A DNA stretch of 64,000 bases from an uncultured Alphaproteobacteria bacterium (GCA_934229625.1 CAKQDU010000008.1:1-64000); one strand, 5' to 3'; shown: positions 18,156 to 27,153, counted from the first letter of the stretch. The notes: generated from the letters alone by a model not told the origin. Program-made: numbers and translations.

Positions 18156-18328
18156 AAAACCTCATTTCCGGCACTTATTACAGAAAAAAAATTTTGATTT
18201 GTACAAAATAAAAAATATCCTGCAACAAAACCTATATACATAAATTTAATTCTGCGCGGTACAAAGAAAAATGAAACCACTAATAATACTAACACTATAC
18301 CATAAAATAAAATTTTAATCATATCCAT
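18125..18328 (-). CDS. Small two-helix membrane protein
   Basis: A 67-residue protein with two hydrophobic segments (about 5-22 and 30-45) and an RRIKF turn between them. No family recognised. It is followed directly by the next membrane gene. Confidence 0.45.
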   Translation of the reverse strand: MDMIKILFYGIVLVLLVVSFFFVPRRIKFMYIGFVAGYFLFCTNQNFFSVISAGNEVLWTLGSAKLK

Positions 18329-18408
18329 CTCAGTATCTTTCTTTCATTCCTCTGTAGCACTAATAAGTTGTATTAAGTATTATCAATCAACTGTTTGCAA
18401 ATTGCAAG

Positions 18409-18597
18409 TTATTTTTTACCAAAATCATCACGATATTCTTCCTCGCTTCTTTCCGGAGCAAGTTCATTGTCGCTGTAAGCGTTTTCGTCTTCCGGTTCCG
18501 GCTGTGTAGGAACATTAGAAACTCTGCCATAAGCCTCATCTTCCGGCACCCAGCCGTAAGCCTCGTTTTCACGTACCATTCTTGGTCTATAAGTCAT
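18409..18597 (-). CDS. Small acidic protein
   Basis: A 62-residue, Glu/Asp-rich soluble protein (MTYRPRMVRENEAYGWV...). It has a good ribosome binding site (AGGA 8 nt upstream) and lies 24 nt after the terminase large subunit. No family recognised. Confidence 0.5.
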   Translation of the reverse strand: MTYRPRMVRENEAYGWVPEDEAYGRVSNVPTQPEPEDENAYSDNELAPERSEEEYRDDFGKK

Positions 18598-18621
18598 TTT
18601 ATTTTATCCTTTCTAAAAAAA

Positions 18622-19947
18622 TTACCATTTATCATCGGTGGATTTATTGGCGCGAAACATACTTTCTATGCTGTCGCCCGGCAGACGTCCGCACTCTTCG
18701 TCTGACCTCTCAAAAACCGGCTCGGCAAAAGTCAGCGCCAAAGCATCCGCCATATCCGGCGACTTGCCCAACCGCTTTTTAATTTCTTCTTTTTCTTCCA
18801 ACTGCAAACGTCCGCGGCTGTCATATTTTTTGTTAACGGCGCAAAGCTCATTTGCCAAATTTTCATCGTTCGGCAGTTCCACTTTTTGCTCGCCGCTCAG
18901 CCATATCCGCAGCTCGTCCCACATCTCAGCGCGGCGGTTGTGATAGCGGTCGTCAGCCAGCGCCTTTGCTCCAAACATTACTGCCCGCACAACTCGCTTA
19001 AAACCGCGGTCGTTCAAAATATCCACCACACCGCCGCCCACGCCGCCGGCATCAACAAACACCCGCGCCGGTTTATATTGGCGGATAAAAAAAGTGGCTC
19101 GATTTGCCACCTCAACATTATCCAAACGGGCATAGCTTTCAAAAAACAAACACACCCGTCCGCGCCGGAAGCAAAACACGCTTTTATCATCGCCGAAACG
19201 CGCCACATCCAGCCCGATAATCAGCGGAGAAGACGGATTTTCCAGCTTAGTTTCAAACGCCTGACGCACCAATTTAGGCGCAATAAGCTTATGACTACCC
19301 ACCGCAACCGGCGCTCCAAGCCAAATATGTTCATAATCTTCCGGACTCTCTTTTTGGCACTTTTGCGCCAAATAACGCATTTCTTCCGGACAAAACGGAT
19401 TATCGGTATAGTTTACTTTAACCACTAAAGTCCGCTCATCGGGATTTGCTCCGACAGCCAGCCAAACCGGGTCGTTTTCTTCTTCCCTGTTCATAGAAAT
19501 CCAAATTTCCGAACCTGTTTTACGAATTGTCGGGTCCAAAATCTCCCAGCTTTTTTTGCTGATTTTCTGCGCTTCTTCCAGCCAGACAATATCAATTCCC
19601 TCAAGTGATTTTATGTTGCCGGAATCTTGCTCTCTTAAACCCTTAAATATAAAAGTTGTACCGCTGAGCTGATTTACAATCTTTGTTTCGCTGATTTTAT
19701 AATCAGTTAAGCCATAAAAGTTAATGCGGTCACTCAAAAGTTTATGCACCGAATCTTTAATACTGTCTTGCACTTCACGCATACAAGCTATCCGCAATTT
19801 TTTCATACGTCCCAAAAAAAGCAAACTATCGGCAAAAGCATATGATTTTCCACCGGCTCGCCCGCCATAATAAAGCTTATAACGGAACTTACGTTTCATC
19901 AGCGGAGCAAATATTTTCGGTATTTTTGCTATCATTCTGTTTGTCAT
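18622..19947 (-). CDS. Phage terminase large subunit (PBSX-like)
   Basis: A 441-residue DNA-packaging motor. The ATPase domain has Walker A GGRAGGKS at about residues 29-36 and a Walker B/catalytic stretch IDIVWLEEAQ. The nuclease domain shows the expected acidic residues in LDVARFGDDKS, VFVDAGGVGGGV and DMADALALTF. Length and motifs match an intact PBSX-family TerL. It overlaps the small gene at 19889 by 59 nt. All catalytic residues I can identify are present, so the motor looks functional. Confidence 0.9.
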   Translation of the reverse strand: MTNRMIAKIPKIFAPLMKRKFRYKLYYGGRAGGKSYAFADSLLFLGRMKKLRIACMREVQDSIKDSVHKLLSDRINFYGLTDYKISETKIVNQLSGTTFIFKGLREQDSGNIKSLEGIDIVWLEEAQKISKKSWEILDPTIRKTGSEIWISMNREEENDPVWLAVGANPDERTLVVKVNYTDNPFCPEEMRYLAQKCQKESPEDYEHIWLGAPVAVGSHKLIAPKLVRQAFETKLENPSSPLIIGLDVARFGDDKSVFCFRRGRVCLFFESYARLDNVEVANRATFFIRQYKPARVFVDAGGVGGGVVDILNDRGFKRVVRAVMFGAKALADDRYHNRRAEMWDELRIWLSGEQKVELPNDENLANELCAVNKKYDSRGRLQLEEKEEIKKRLGKSPDMADALALTFAEPVFERSDEECGRLPGDSIESMFRANKSTDDKW

Positions 19948-20152
19948 TTATAAAATCCACCAAAATTTTTGTTAAGTTTTCCGCCGATTGCGAACTTTCT
20001 TTATCGGTTTGCATAGCGGCAATTTTACATTTTAATTCTTCCGCCTTTAGAGCTAAATTGATATTTCCCTCATCAACAGCCATTTGCTGTAGACGATTTA
20101 ACATTTCCAAACTTTCGGCAAAAGAATAGGCTTGTAATTTTTTTTTGACCAT
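19889..20152 (-). CDS. Small helical protein, possible terminase small subunit
   Basis: An 87-residue helical protein (SFAESLEMLNRLQQMAVDEG...) directly upstream of and overlapping terL. Position suggests a small terminase subunit or packaging factor. I see no clear helix-turn-helix. AAGGAT gives a good ribosome binding site. Confidence 0.5.
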   Translation of the reverse strand: MVKKKLQAYSFAESLEMLNRLQQMAVDEGNINLALKAEELKCKIAAMQTDKESSQSAENLTKILVDFINDKQNDSKNTENICSADET

Positions 20153-20163
20153 TATTCTTATCC

Positions 20164-20595
20164 TTACTTAATATCATTATAAAACAAATGATTACCGGCA
20201 ATATAACATGGTGTTTTACCAATTGCCCATTTAGGTTTTATCTGCTTTGTATGATAAAACAGCGCCCCGTTGGTAAAATCCTGCAAATTACCGGACAGAG
20301 CTTTTTGCGCCACCTGAAGACATTTTTGAAATCCGTAGGCTGTAATTGTTTTTTGACACAGCATCTTGTAATTGACGTCATTTTTATTCCAGCAACTGAA
20401 CTGCGCTTTTTTCAAACAAGTTTGAGCCACATTCGGAATTTTTTTGCCATTTTGCATTTCATATCCGGTAAACCATTTGTTTGCCCTAAATCTGTTTAAA
20501 ATAACACAAGCCACCGCCTCCAGCCCTTCATCTCCCTCGCCTCTGGCTTCGCCAAACAAAGTACGGGCAAAAATCTGTAAATCATACTCAGTCAT
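20164..20595 (-). CDS. Phage lysin, SleB-like cell-wall hydrolase
   Basis: A 143-residue protein with the cell-wall hydrolase (Hydrolase_2/SleB) pattern: FARTLFGEARGEGDEGLEAVACVILNRF with its catalytic Glu, then WFTG and AQFSCWNKND. It would cleave peptidoglycan at lysis. The start at 20595 follows GGAAAGG and overlaps the holin-like gene's stop by 8 nt; a longer reading to 20616 has no binding site. Pairing with a holin-like gene upstream is the usual lysis cassette. Confidence 0.85.
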   Translation of the reverse strand: MTEYDLQIFARTLFGEARGEGDEGLEAVACVILNRFRANKWFTGYEMQNGKKIPNVAQTCLKKAQFSCWNKNDVNYKMLCQKTITAYGFQKCLQVAQKALSGNLQDFTNGALFYHTKQIKPKWAIGKTPCYIAGNHLFYNDIK

Positions 20596-20875
20596 TTTTA
20601 CCGGCCTTTCCGGCAACTAAAGCCGATAATTTTGTTTTGATAAATTCATTTCCCCATTCATATAGCGCGCGGCTAAAAAAAATCACCACACAAGAAATAC
20701 CGCTTCTGGTTGCTCCCGAAAGTGCGGCATAATCCAAAAGCAAATACATAATATACCCCATGCAAAACGCCAAAACAGCATCTATTGTAGCCTGAAAAAA
20801 ACCTTTATAATGCACATATGCTGACGCAATCGCCATCAGCACAAACAGCGCAATTGTTTTTAAATCGTCTATCAT
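20588..20875 (-). CDS. Holin-like membrane protein
   Basis: A 95-residue protein with about three hydrophobic segments (7-22, 30-48 and 57-68) and a basic C-terminal tail (KTKLSALVAGKAGK), the shape of a holin. It is directly upstream of the lysin, and its start overlaps the preceding gene's stop as ATGA. Called by topology and position. Confidence 0.65.
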   Translation of the reverse strand: MIDDLKTIALFVLMAIASAYVHYKGFFQATIDAVLAFCMGYIMYLLLDYAALSGATRSGISCVVIFFSRALYEWGNEFIKTKLSALVAGKAGKND

Positions 20876-21333
20876 TTAACCTCTGAAATATTACTGAGAG
20901 ATGCTTTTTCACTTTCGTTCCAGCTTACAAAATCTAAAACTTTTATATTTGGGAATTCATCTGTTTCAGGAATTTTCCGCAAATATTCCAAATATAGCAA
21001 ATACCTTTTATATGTTTCTAAACTGTCAGCAGTCGGCAAACCGGCGGCGGATTGTTTTTCATATCTATCGGCTTTTGCTAATATCGTATTCATAAAGGCA
21101 TCTCGTGACAAACGCACTACCTCGGCCAAAACATCAGACGATAAATCCGTTGTTTCGGCTATTTCAAAATAATCCGGACGGCAATCTTTGATATCATAAC
21201 CGTGTTTATTACAAAATTGCGACATTTTTTCATATATAAGCTGATTAAACTCACCTGCTTTATCAGGAAAAAGTCTAAATCCGATAACAAACTGCCCGTC
21301 ACAATCTTGCTGATTTTTATAACTATCATTCAT
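20872..21333 (-). CDS. Phage-module protein, unknown
   Basis: A 153-residue soluble, mostly helical protein between the tail fibre and the holin. No domain recognised. It has AAGGAAT as ribosome binding site and may be a tail-fibre assembly or chaperone protein, a usual occupant of this place; that is inference. Confidence 0.5.
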   Translation of the reverse strand: MNDSYKNQQDCDGQFVIGFRLFPDKAGEFNQLIYEKMSQFCNKHGYDIKDCRPDYFEIAETTDLSSDVLAEVVRLSRDAFMNTILAKADRYEKQSAAGLPTADSLETYKRYLLYLEYLRKIPETDEFPNIKVLDFVSWNESEKASLSNISEVK

Positions 21334-21348
21334 CTTTTTATTCCTTAT

Positions 21349-22764
21349 CTAAACATAACCGATTGCAACCCATTCAAGCGCAACATTTGAAGAAACGGCG
21401 ACGCTAAAACCGGTTGTCGTCTTCAAAATGGTGTCACAAAAAACAGAAACTGCTCCAACCAAATTCCCCGTCATAGCCGTAACCTGTGTTAAAACAACAT
21501 ACGATGTGTCGGCATACGGCTGCTTAAACAAAATCTTAGAGCCATTTGTCACCCCATCCAATCCCCATTGAAACAACAGACGATTACCAAATTTGCAGCA
21601 TCCTGAGGTTTTTAATAAAGTGGTGACAATAGAATTTATGCATTCACAAGCCGGCGCTGTTGTCATAACATTGCCGCTTTTATCAATATAAACTCCCATA
21701 TCACCGCATTTATTGTCGGCATTGCAAACATATAATGATGATTTTATCGCTCCTTCCGGAGTTACATCCGTATAAATTGAACCATATTCTGTATCATTTT
21801 TATCCAGCGACCTGAAACCTGTAAAAATATGTTTATTCGGAGTTTCTCCAACGGCATATTTATCTCCTTTATATATACTGCGATTATTAAAAGTATTTGC
21901 ATTAAACACATTCACCGATGTCAATTTTGCATAATTAGCATCAGCATATTCAAGATTTAGAGCTTCCGTTGGTTTGCCGGCAACCGGCGTAGGCACGGTG
22001 ACATATGTTTGTCCGTCTGCCGTGATATGAACTCCAAGTTCTGCCGTGTTTTTTGTTCCGTCTGCCGCATAACTGTTCGCGCTTAAAAGCAAATGCGATG
22101 ACTTATCGGGATTTACCACATTTTTTATCTGTCCGCAAACTCTGTCATTTTTATCACTCATAACATAACTGCGGCTATGTGCCGTTTCTATTTTATCGGC
22201 AAAAGAAAATTGAAGATTTTTTTGAATCACCGCGCTTTCACTATCCGAATTTTGCACAGATAAACCGCTGACTCCCAATACGCCGGATTTTATTTCATCA
22301 CCAAATCTATGTAATAAACGCTCATCATCAAAAATTTCTGCGCTTTCTGCCGCTGATTTTGCGCTTTCTGCCGCATTTTGCGCACTTTCAACCGCTGCGG
22401 CGGCTGACTGTTTGACAATATGTGCATCAACAGAAACCGCGGCAGCATTTTCAGCGGCCGCGGCAGCTGCTTTTTCGGCAGTTTCCGTATCAATCCGCAC
22501 TTTGATACAATTTTGCGCAACCTCTGCTTCACTCTGTGCCGCCGCATTTGCGGAATTTTCTGCCTTTTCCATCGCATTTTGCGCTTGTTTTTTATAATTT
22601 TTAAGCTCCGGCAGAATTTCCTTGTCAGTATATTCTTTTATTTCTGTCTGACCTGATTTCACATACATAAGCTCAACATCCAAATTCAAGACAACTTCAT
22701 CCTGCCAATAAATTTCAATATTTTGAGTTTCGATACAATTTACGGAAACTATATTTTCATTCAT
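21349..22764 (-). CDS. Tail fibre protein with Ala-rich coiled coil
   Basis: A 471-residue protein. Residues about 55-140 form a long Ala/Glu-rich coiled coil (AEKAAAAAAENAAAV and similar), the trimeric shaft typical of tail fibres. The C-terminal part is beta-rich, with repeated aromatic and Thr-rich strands and a WGLDGVT-containing tip. It would bind the host surface. GAGGTAAAT precedes the start. It is intact. Confidence 0.75.
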   Translation of the reverse strand: MNENIVSVNCIETQNIEIYWQDEVVLNLDVELMYVKSGQTEIKEYTDKEILPELKNYKKQAQNAMEKAENSANAAAQSEAEVAQNCIKVRIDTETAEKAAAAAAENAAAVSVDAHIVKQSAAAAVESAQNAAESAKSAAESAEIFDDERLLHRFGDEIKSGVLGVSGLSVQNSDSESAVIQKNLQFSFADKIETAHSRSYVMSDKNDRVCGQIKNVVNPDKSSHLLLSANSYAADGTKNTAELGVHITADGQTYVTVPTPVAGKPTEALNLEYADANYAKLTSVNVFNANTFNNRSIYKGDKYAVGETPNKHIFTGFRSLDKNDTEYGSIYTDVTPEGAIKSSLYVCNADNKCGDMGVYIDKSGNVMTTAPACECINSIVTTLLKTSGCCKFGNRLLFQWGLDGVTNGSKILFKQPYADTSYVVLTQVTAMTGNLVGAVSVFCDTILKTTTGFSVAVSSNVALEWVAIGYV

Positions 22765-22771
22765 ATTTACC

Positions 22772-23131
22772 TCACTTTGTTACTTGCGGAGTTATGCGAA
22801 ATATTCCGACTTTATTCACATCCGCCGGAAAAATTGTGTTTGTATCTCCGTTGGCGAACACGACCTGAATATCGGTTTTATAATTACCCACCGGAGCAGA
22901 AGTTTCTGCCGGAGACAGTCTCAGCAGATAAACACCTATAGCCTCGTCAACTTTTTCAGCTTGTTTTTGAAAAACCAAAGCATCATCATTTTTTTGCCGT
23001 ACCTGCATAGTAATTGTCATTGCGGATAAATCTATTTGTTTGTTTTTCGCATTAAATTTCAATTTTATATTAAAACTGTCTCCTTGCCGGACTTCTACAA
23101 TGTTTGAACCGGCTAAAATTCTTCCCGTCAT
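22772..23131 (-). CDS. Phage baseplate/tail-associated beta protein
   Basis: A 119-residue all-beta protein (VRQGDSFNIKLKFNAKNKQIDLSAMTITMQVR is the core pattern of strands) resembling the small immunoglobulin-like BppU N-terminal domains that join fibres to tails. It lies between two fibre genes. AAGGAG gives the ribosome binding site. Assigned from pattern and place. Confidence 0.55.
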   Translation of the reverse strand: MTGRILAGSNIVEVRQGDSFNIKLKFNAKNKQIDLSAMTITMQVRQKNDDALVFQKQAEKVDEAIGVYLLRLSPAETSAPVGNYKTDIQVVFANGDTNTIFPADVNKVGIFRITPQVTK

Positions 23132-23134
23132 TGC

Positions 23135-23899
23135 TTATTGCTCCTTTTTTACCTTAATAAAATAATTAACAGCCTGATTAACCGGCGTTACATGATTGCT
23201 GGCGCCATAAATTGCATTACAGCGTCCGGCATCAAATGTAAAATAGGCAGCGCTGTTTCCGCCGTCTCCACTTCGAGAAGAACCGCCTGACAATGAAGCC
23301 TGAAACGCTCCGCTTGCCGCCGGATTGCGCAAATAACCGTCTTGAGCTTGTGTCTGACCGGTAATATTCGGCAAGCCTTCAGGCTGAGTGGTTTGCATAT
23401 CTGAAGCCGAATCTCCGCCTAAACCGCGCAAAAATTTGCCGCGATAATCAGGAAGATTAAAAGTGGAAGTACCGTCTCCGGCGCCAAAACTTGTTCCGAT
23501 TAAAGAAAACAAATCGCTGTATTCCGAGCGACTTATCGCCTGACCGTTGCACAAAAACCATTTGTCATGATTATTTTTTTGCAATGACGCTTTTATATCG
23601 CCGACACAAAATAACGCATTCAAAAGTTCGGTTTGCTGTTTTGCAGCCGCATCCAATTGCTCTTTATTAACAGCATCTTTTTCTGCCGTACCTTTTCCCA
23701 TGTTGCAAATTTTAAACCCTCCCATTTTAAGCTCACCCTGCATCGGAGCCCGTCCGTCTTTGAGCAGACATTCACTCAGTCCATCGGCAAAATTATCGTC
23801 TTCTTCATCATGACGGTCAGACACAATATCTATTTCATTTTTACGGTCGTCTTCCCAGCTGTGTATACGCGTAAACAATCCGTTACTATCATAAGGCAT
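23135..23899 (-). CDS. Tail collar domain fibre protein
   Basis: A 254-residue protein with a phage tail collar domain: GDIKASLQ...WFLCNGQAISRSEYSDLFSLIG...FGAGDGTSTFNLPDYRGKFLRG. The N-terminal 90 residues include the LKDGRAPMQGELKMGGFKI-type motif found in short tail fibres. The C-terminal end is Gly/Ser-rich. It has a strong AAGGAG site. It is probably a receptor-contacting fibre or collar protein. Confidence 0.85.
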   Translation of the reverse strand: MPYDSNGLFTRIHSWEDDRKNEIDIVSDRHDEEDDNFADGLSECLLKDGRAPMQGELKMGGFKICNMGKGTAEKDAVNKEQLDAAAKQQTELLNALFCVGDIKASLQKNNHDKWFLCNGQAISRSEYSDLFSLIGTSFGAGDGTSTFNLPDYRGKFLRGLGGDSASDMQTTQPEGLPNITGQTQAQDGYLRNPAASGAFQASLSGGSSRSGDGGNSAAYFTFDAGRCNAIYGASNHVTPVNQAVNYFIKVKKEQ

Positions 23900-23911
23900 A
23901 TTTTTTCTCCT

Positions 23912-25648
23912 TTATTTTATGTTGTTAAGCTCAGTAAACTTTTTTAAATCAAGTTCTTCGCGTTTAAGCTGATTTTGTTCTTTTTTAATGGCAAAATCGC
24001 ATTCCATTTTTTTATTTTGAAATTCAAGCATTTTATCTTCTGTAGGTTTTACTGGCATATCCGGAGAATTTAGTTCACGGCTTATTTTATCAAACGCATC
24101 CTCCAAAACACTTTCAAATTGCCGAGCATTTGAAAGTGTTGCCGCCGCAGCTTCAATCATTTGCCTATACAAAGGCAGCAACGCCGGCTGCTGTGAAACA
24201 ATGCCAAAAGCCTGACTTATCATTTCATTGATGTTTGACAAGACTTTAAGAATATTTTCTTCTTGCCGATTGATGTCAAAACTGCCGTCTGTTTCTATAT
24301 CAATCACCATATCGCGCAGCTTTTGAGTTTTCAGCAATTCGATGGCTTGTCCAATCAATTCCGGATTTTTTGCGGCATCTTCGGAAGCAAATGAAGCCAA
24401 TGTTTCGGGAGAAAACTGTTCACAAATAATCTCTGCTTTTATGCGTAGCAAATCTTTCAAAAAACGCTGCATATCATTTTGGCGGTCCTGGTTACGCAAA
24501 GTACCAAAATTTGTTTTTTTCACCACGGCAGTTGCAGTATCTTGAGAATTTGACGAACCGCGCATAATATCGCTGACACCAGTTACTTCATAAACGGCTT
24601 CGGTCAGCACCTGCCGTCGTTCAGCTAAAACCTGCAAAGTTGCGATATATTGTTCAATCGGAGCAAAATCTATAATTCCCCTGATACCTCCGGCGTCTTT
24701 TAATTTTTCAAAATCGTTCAAAGCGATAAGGGTAACATCCTTATCTAAAATATTTGCAAGCTCCGGAAAAGAATTGTCATAGCAACCGGAAACTTTCAGA
24801 GCCTGCATTGTCAGGCGCATTCGGTTGTTTACGCCATCAAGTTCATCCAGCAGACTTTTAATTTCCACATAATCCGGCACCGGAACAATTCCGTCATTGC
24901 TAAGTGTCGCCATAATCGGTTTAGGACACGGAAAAAATCCGCTCAAATGCAAAGTATCTTCATTGATTTGCAAAAAATCATCTGGATATTCCGGACTGAG
25001 ATAATATATTTTGCGAGTTTTCTTATCCCAAATTTCATAAACCGAGATGCTTTTGTCGGTGAAATTATGCTGCCAGAAATAATTTGCCAAATCTTCATTA
25101 AAATTAGAATAAATCTCGCTTACATTCATAAAAGTTTTGCGAGCAATCCATTCAACATCTTCCCAGACATTTACTTTATCAATATCGGCCAAAAAAGACA
25201 AAGGATTAACATATTGAGTTGTAACCTGCTCCTTATCTTTTAAAATCACATTGCCTATATATTTGAAGCTGGATTGATATTGTTCCCATAATATACCCAT
25301 ACCGGAAAGCAAAAAATCATTGCGCGCATATTTTATGACACTATCAAAGTCAAATTGCTTCATATCCCAATCCAAAGCTTTTTCCAAAATTTGACAAGCA
25401 GTATTTTCAACAGCGTCGGCTTTTTTATTTCCTCTGATGATAAACGGCTGCGGCTGTCTGAAATATAGGAATGGTTTCAGCGTTTCTACCGACGACCAAA
25501 AAATGTTTTGTTTGTTACGATTGCGCTCATTGCGATAATATTTTCGAATTTCTTCAACTAACGCATAATAATCGCCATAAGTTTTTTCAGATGACCTAAT
25601 TTTGCTAAGCCATTCCTGATATAATTTGCTATTATTTTGTTTTTCCAT
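23912..25648 (-). CDS. Phage portal protein (podovirus type)
   Basis: A 578-residue portal subunit that would form the DNA entry ring at one head vertex. The N-terminal helices, the stretch FLYFRQPQPFIIRGNKKAD, the VNPLSFLADID segment and the PVPDYVEIKSLLDELDGVNNRM helix fit podovirus portal proteins. The C-terminal third is a charged helical barrel (EFQNKKMECDFAIKKEQNQ). It lies at the 5' end of the structural run, far from terL, which is an unusual order. Confidence 0.8.
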   Translation of the reverse strand: MEKQNNSKLYQEWLSKIRSSEKTYGDYYALVEEIRKYYRNERNRNKQNIFWSSVETLKPFLYFRQPQPFIIRGNKKADAVENTACQILEKALDWDMKQFDFDSVIKYARNDFLLSGMGILWEQYQSSFKYIGNVILKDKEQVTTQYVNPLSFLADIDKVNVWEDVEWIARKTFMNVSEIYSNFNEDLANYFWQHNFTDKSISVYEIWDKKTRKIYYLSPEYPDDFLQINEDTLHLSGFFPCPKPIMATLSNDGIVPVPDYVEIKSLLDELDGVNNRMRLTMQALKVSGCYDNSFPELANILDKDVTLIALNDFEKLKDAGGIRGIIDFAPIEQYIATLQVLAERRQVLTEAVYEVTGVSDIMRGSSNSQDTATAVVKKTNFGTLRNQDRQNDMQRFLKDLLRIKAEIICEQFSPETLASFASEDAAKNPELIGQAIELLKTQKLRDMVIDIETDGSFDINRQEENILKVLSNINEMISQAFGIVSQQPALLPLYRQMIEAAAATLSNARQFESVLEDAFDKISRELNSPDMPVKPTEDKMLEFQNKKMECDFAIKKEQNQLKREELDLKKFTELNNIK

Positions 25649-25666
25649 AATTTTTCCCCATAGAAA

Positions 25667-25699
25667 AACAGGCCCGTAAAATAACGAGGCCTGTTTTAT
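25667..25699 (-). terminator. Intrinsic terminator before the portal gene
   Basis: On the minus strand ACAGGCC and GGCCTGT pair around a 13-nt loop, followed by TTTTTC. It separates the GroES-like gene from the portal gene. Confidence 0.75.
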
Positions 25700-25710
25700 T
25701 AAAAAATTTA

Positions 25711-25956
25711 TTATTTTATAATTTTACCCAAAAGGCTTTTCTCACGTATGACAACCAGGTCATCCTGCGGTAAAGGCAATTCATCAAAACAATGAAACAA
25801 AACTTTATCTCCAACTTTTGCCCATGTAACATCCTCGCCAATACTTTGCACAACACCTTGATTTACAATATTATTCTTAATATCATTAAAAATAATCCGG
25901 CCATGTTTAAGTTTATCAGGCTTAATAATAAGCCTGTCTTTTATAGCTTTTAGCAT
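25711..25956 (-). CDS. GroES-like (Cpn10) protein in the phage-like run
   Basis: An 81-residue protein with a co-chaperonin pattern: IKDRLIIKPDK at the N-terminus, GVVQSIGED, VKVGDKVLFHCFDELPL (the mobile-loop region is shorter than in host GroES) and a C-terminal VIREKSLLGKI. Real GroES has the same GDKVLF...RESDIL order. It probably helps fold phage capsid proteins, or replaces the host GroES. The start at 25956 is an ATG behind GGAG; a TTG just upstream is less likely. Confidence 0.75.
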   Translation of the reverse strand: MLKAIKDRLIIKPDKLKHGRIIFNDIKNNIVNQGVVQSIGEDVTWAKVGDKVLFHCFDELPLPQDDLVVIREKSLLGKIIK

Positions 25957-25968
25957 CAATATATTTCT

Positions 25969-26017
25969 CCAAAAAAACAGAGATTAAGCTGATTTCAATC
26001 AAAAGCTTAATCTCTAA
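25969..26017 (-). terminator. Intrinsic terminator
   Basis: AGAGATTAAGCT and AGCTTAATCTCT form a perfect 12-bp stem, with a run of T on the minus strand. It ends the gene at 26086-26580. Confidence 0.8.
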
Positions 26018-26085
26018 AAATATAAGTTTTATCAAAACACAATTTTACATGATAGTAATTTTATTATCATACAGGTAACCAAATG

Positions 26086-26580
26086 TCAAGAACTTTTTTC
26101 ATTTTTTTGAAAATAAAATTTAACAAGCCTTTCCAATCCCAGCACCAGCAAGCTTTTCAGATGATATACAACTTGTTTGCTCAGCAAACTATGCTTAATA
26201 ATATTCTTATCTGCTTTTAACTCTTTATCTTCTATACAGACGCTTCTGACAACGGGCCAAAATTCTGTCGGAATGCTCTGTATCGCTTTTATATAGCGCT
26301 CTTTATAAATCAACGCATCCTCACGGCAAGAATAATTTGAATTTGTTTTTATTAAAGAAATTGATTTCAGATTATTATAATTTCCAAGATAAAAATCTTT
26401 TAAGAGACGTTCTCCTGCTATTTTGCGGTCTTCGGCGCTAAATTTACTGCCTTTAAGCTCTAACACGCCGTTTTCATAGTATTTTTCCAAAACAGAGAGT
26501 TTATATAAACCGCCTTCCCGGCGTTTACGATAACCTTTTTTAATTGCATTTTCTTTTGATATATATTCTTCATCTGACAT
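26086..26580 (-). CDS. DUF6456-like regulator-type protein
   Basis: A 164-residue protein whose C-terminal part (AGERLLKDFYLG..., YIKAIQSIPTEFWPVVRSVCIED, VVYHLKSLLVLGLERLVKFY) follows the plan of the alphaproteobacterial DUF6456 domain as I recall it. The N-terminus is basic. Role unknown. It is divergent from the HTH gene at 26710 and precedes the GroES-like gene, so it may belong with the phage-like run or be a host gene next to it. A strong AGGAGG site supports expression. Confidence 0.6.
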   Translation of the reverse strand: MSDEEYISKENAIKKGYRKRREGGLYKLSVLEKYYENGVLELKGSKFSAEDRKIAGERLLKDFYLGNYNNLKSISLIKTNSNYSCREDALIYKERYIKAIQSIPTEFWPVVRSVCIEDKELKADKNIIKHSLLSKQVVYHLKSLLVLGLERLVKFYFQKNEKSS

Positions 26581-26709
26581 TTTTACCTCCTATTTTTCCT
26601 GAAAATATAAGATAAATATTATAATGTCAATAAGAAAAATATCGTTTTACATTGTAAGATTTATATTATATAATGCTTTATATATAATTTTTCAAAAAAG
26701 GTAATAAAA

Positions 26710-27153
26710 ATGGATGATACAGAAGAAATAAGAAAAAAAATTGCCCGTCTAATTAACGAACGCGGCTTGAACTTTGCAAAAGTTTCTCTCAGCATAGGAA
26801 AAAATATTGCGTACATTCAACAATTTATTAAAAACGGCTCTCCCAGACGACTTGGCGAAGTTGAACGACAAAAATTGGCTCGTCTTTTAAAAGTCGATGA
26901 ACAGGAACTGACAGATTTGCCGCTTAAAGTGTCTTCCGGATATGCACCGGCTGTTAATCAGGATGTTTTGTGCCTGGTTATAGAAAATATTGAATCATGG
27001 TTGGAAAAACGCGAATCAAAAATGTCTCCTCATGATAAAGCTGAACTTATTCGCCTGCTCTATTCAAAAATCTGCAACGAATCTTTAGAAAACGCCAATG
27101 CCAAAATCAAAGACTATATGGATATTTATGACGAATTCCGTAAAGTAAATTAA
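26710..27153 (+). CDS. XRE-like helix-turn-helix regulator
   Basis: A 147-residue DNA-binding protein. Residues 5-60 form a helix-turn-helix domain (RKKIARLINERGLNFAKVSLSIGKNIAYIQQF) like phage or host XRE repressors. The C-terminal 70 residues are helical and carry no S24 peptidase motif. AAGG lies 8 nt upstream of the start. It is divergent from the DUF6456-like gene and is the best candidate to regulate the adjoining phage-like run. Confidence 0.75.
   Translation: MDDTEEIRKKIARLINERGLNFAKVSLSIGKNIAYIQQFIKNGSPRRLGEVERQKLARLLKVDEQELTDLPLKVSSGYAPAVNQDVLCLVIENIESWLEKRESKMSPHDKAELIRLLYSKICNESLENANAKIKDYMDIYDEFRKVN

Noticed and set aside
18387..18572. Second small frame over the acidic protein at 18409
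   Set aside because: The 18409-18597 frame has a proper binding site; this one has none and is a frame shadow.
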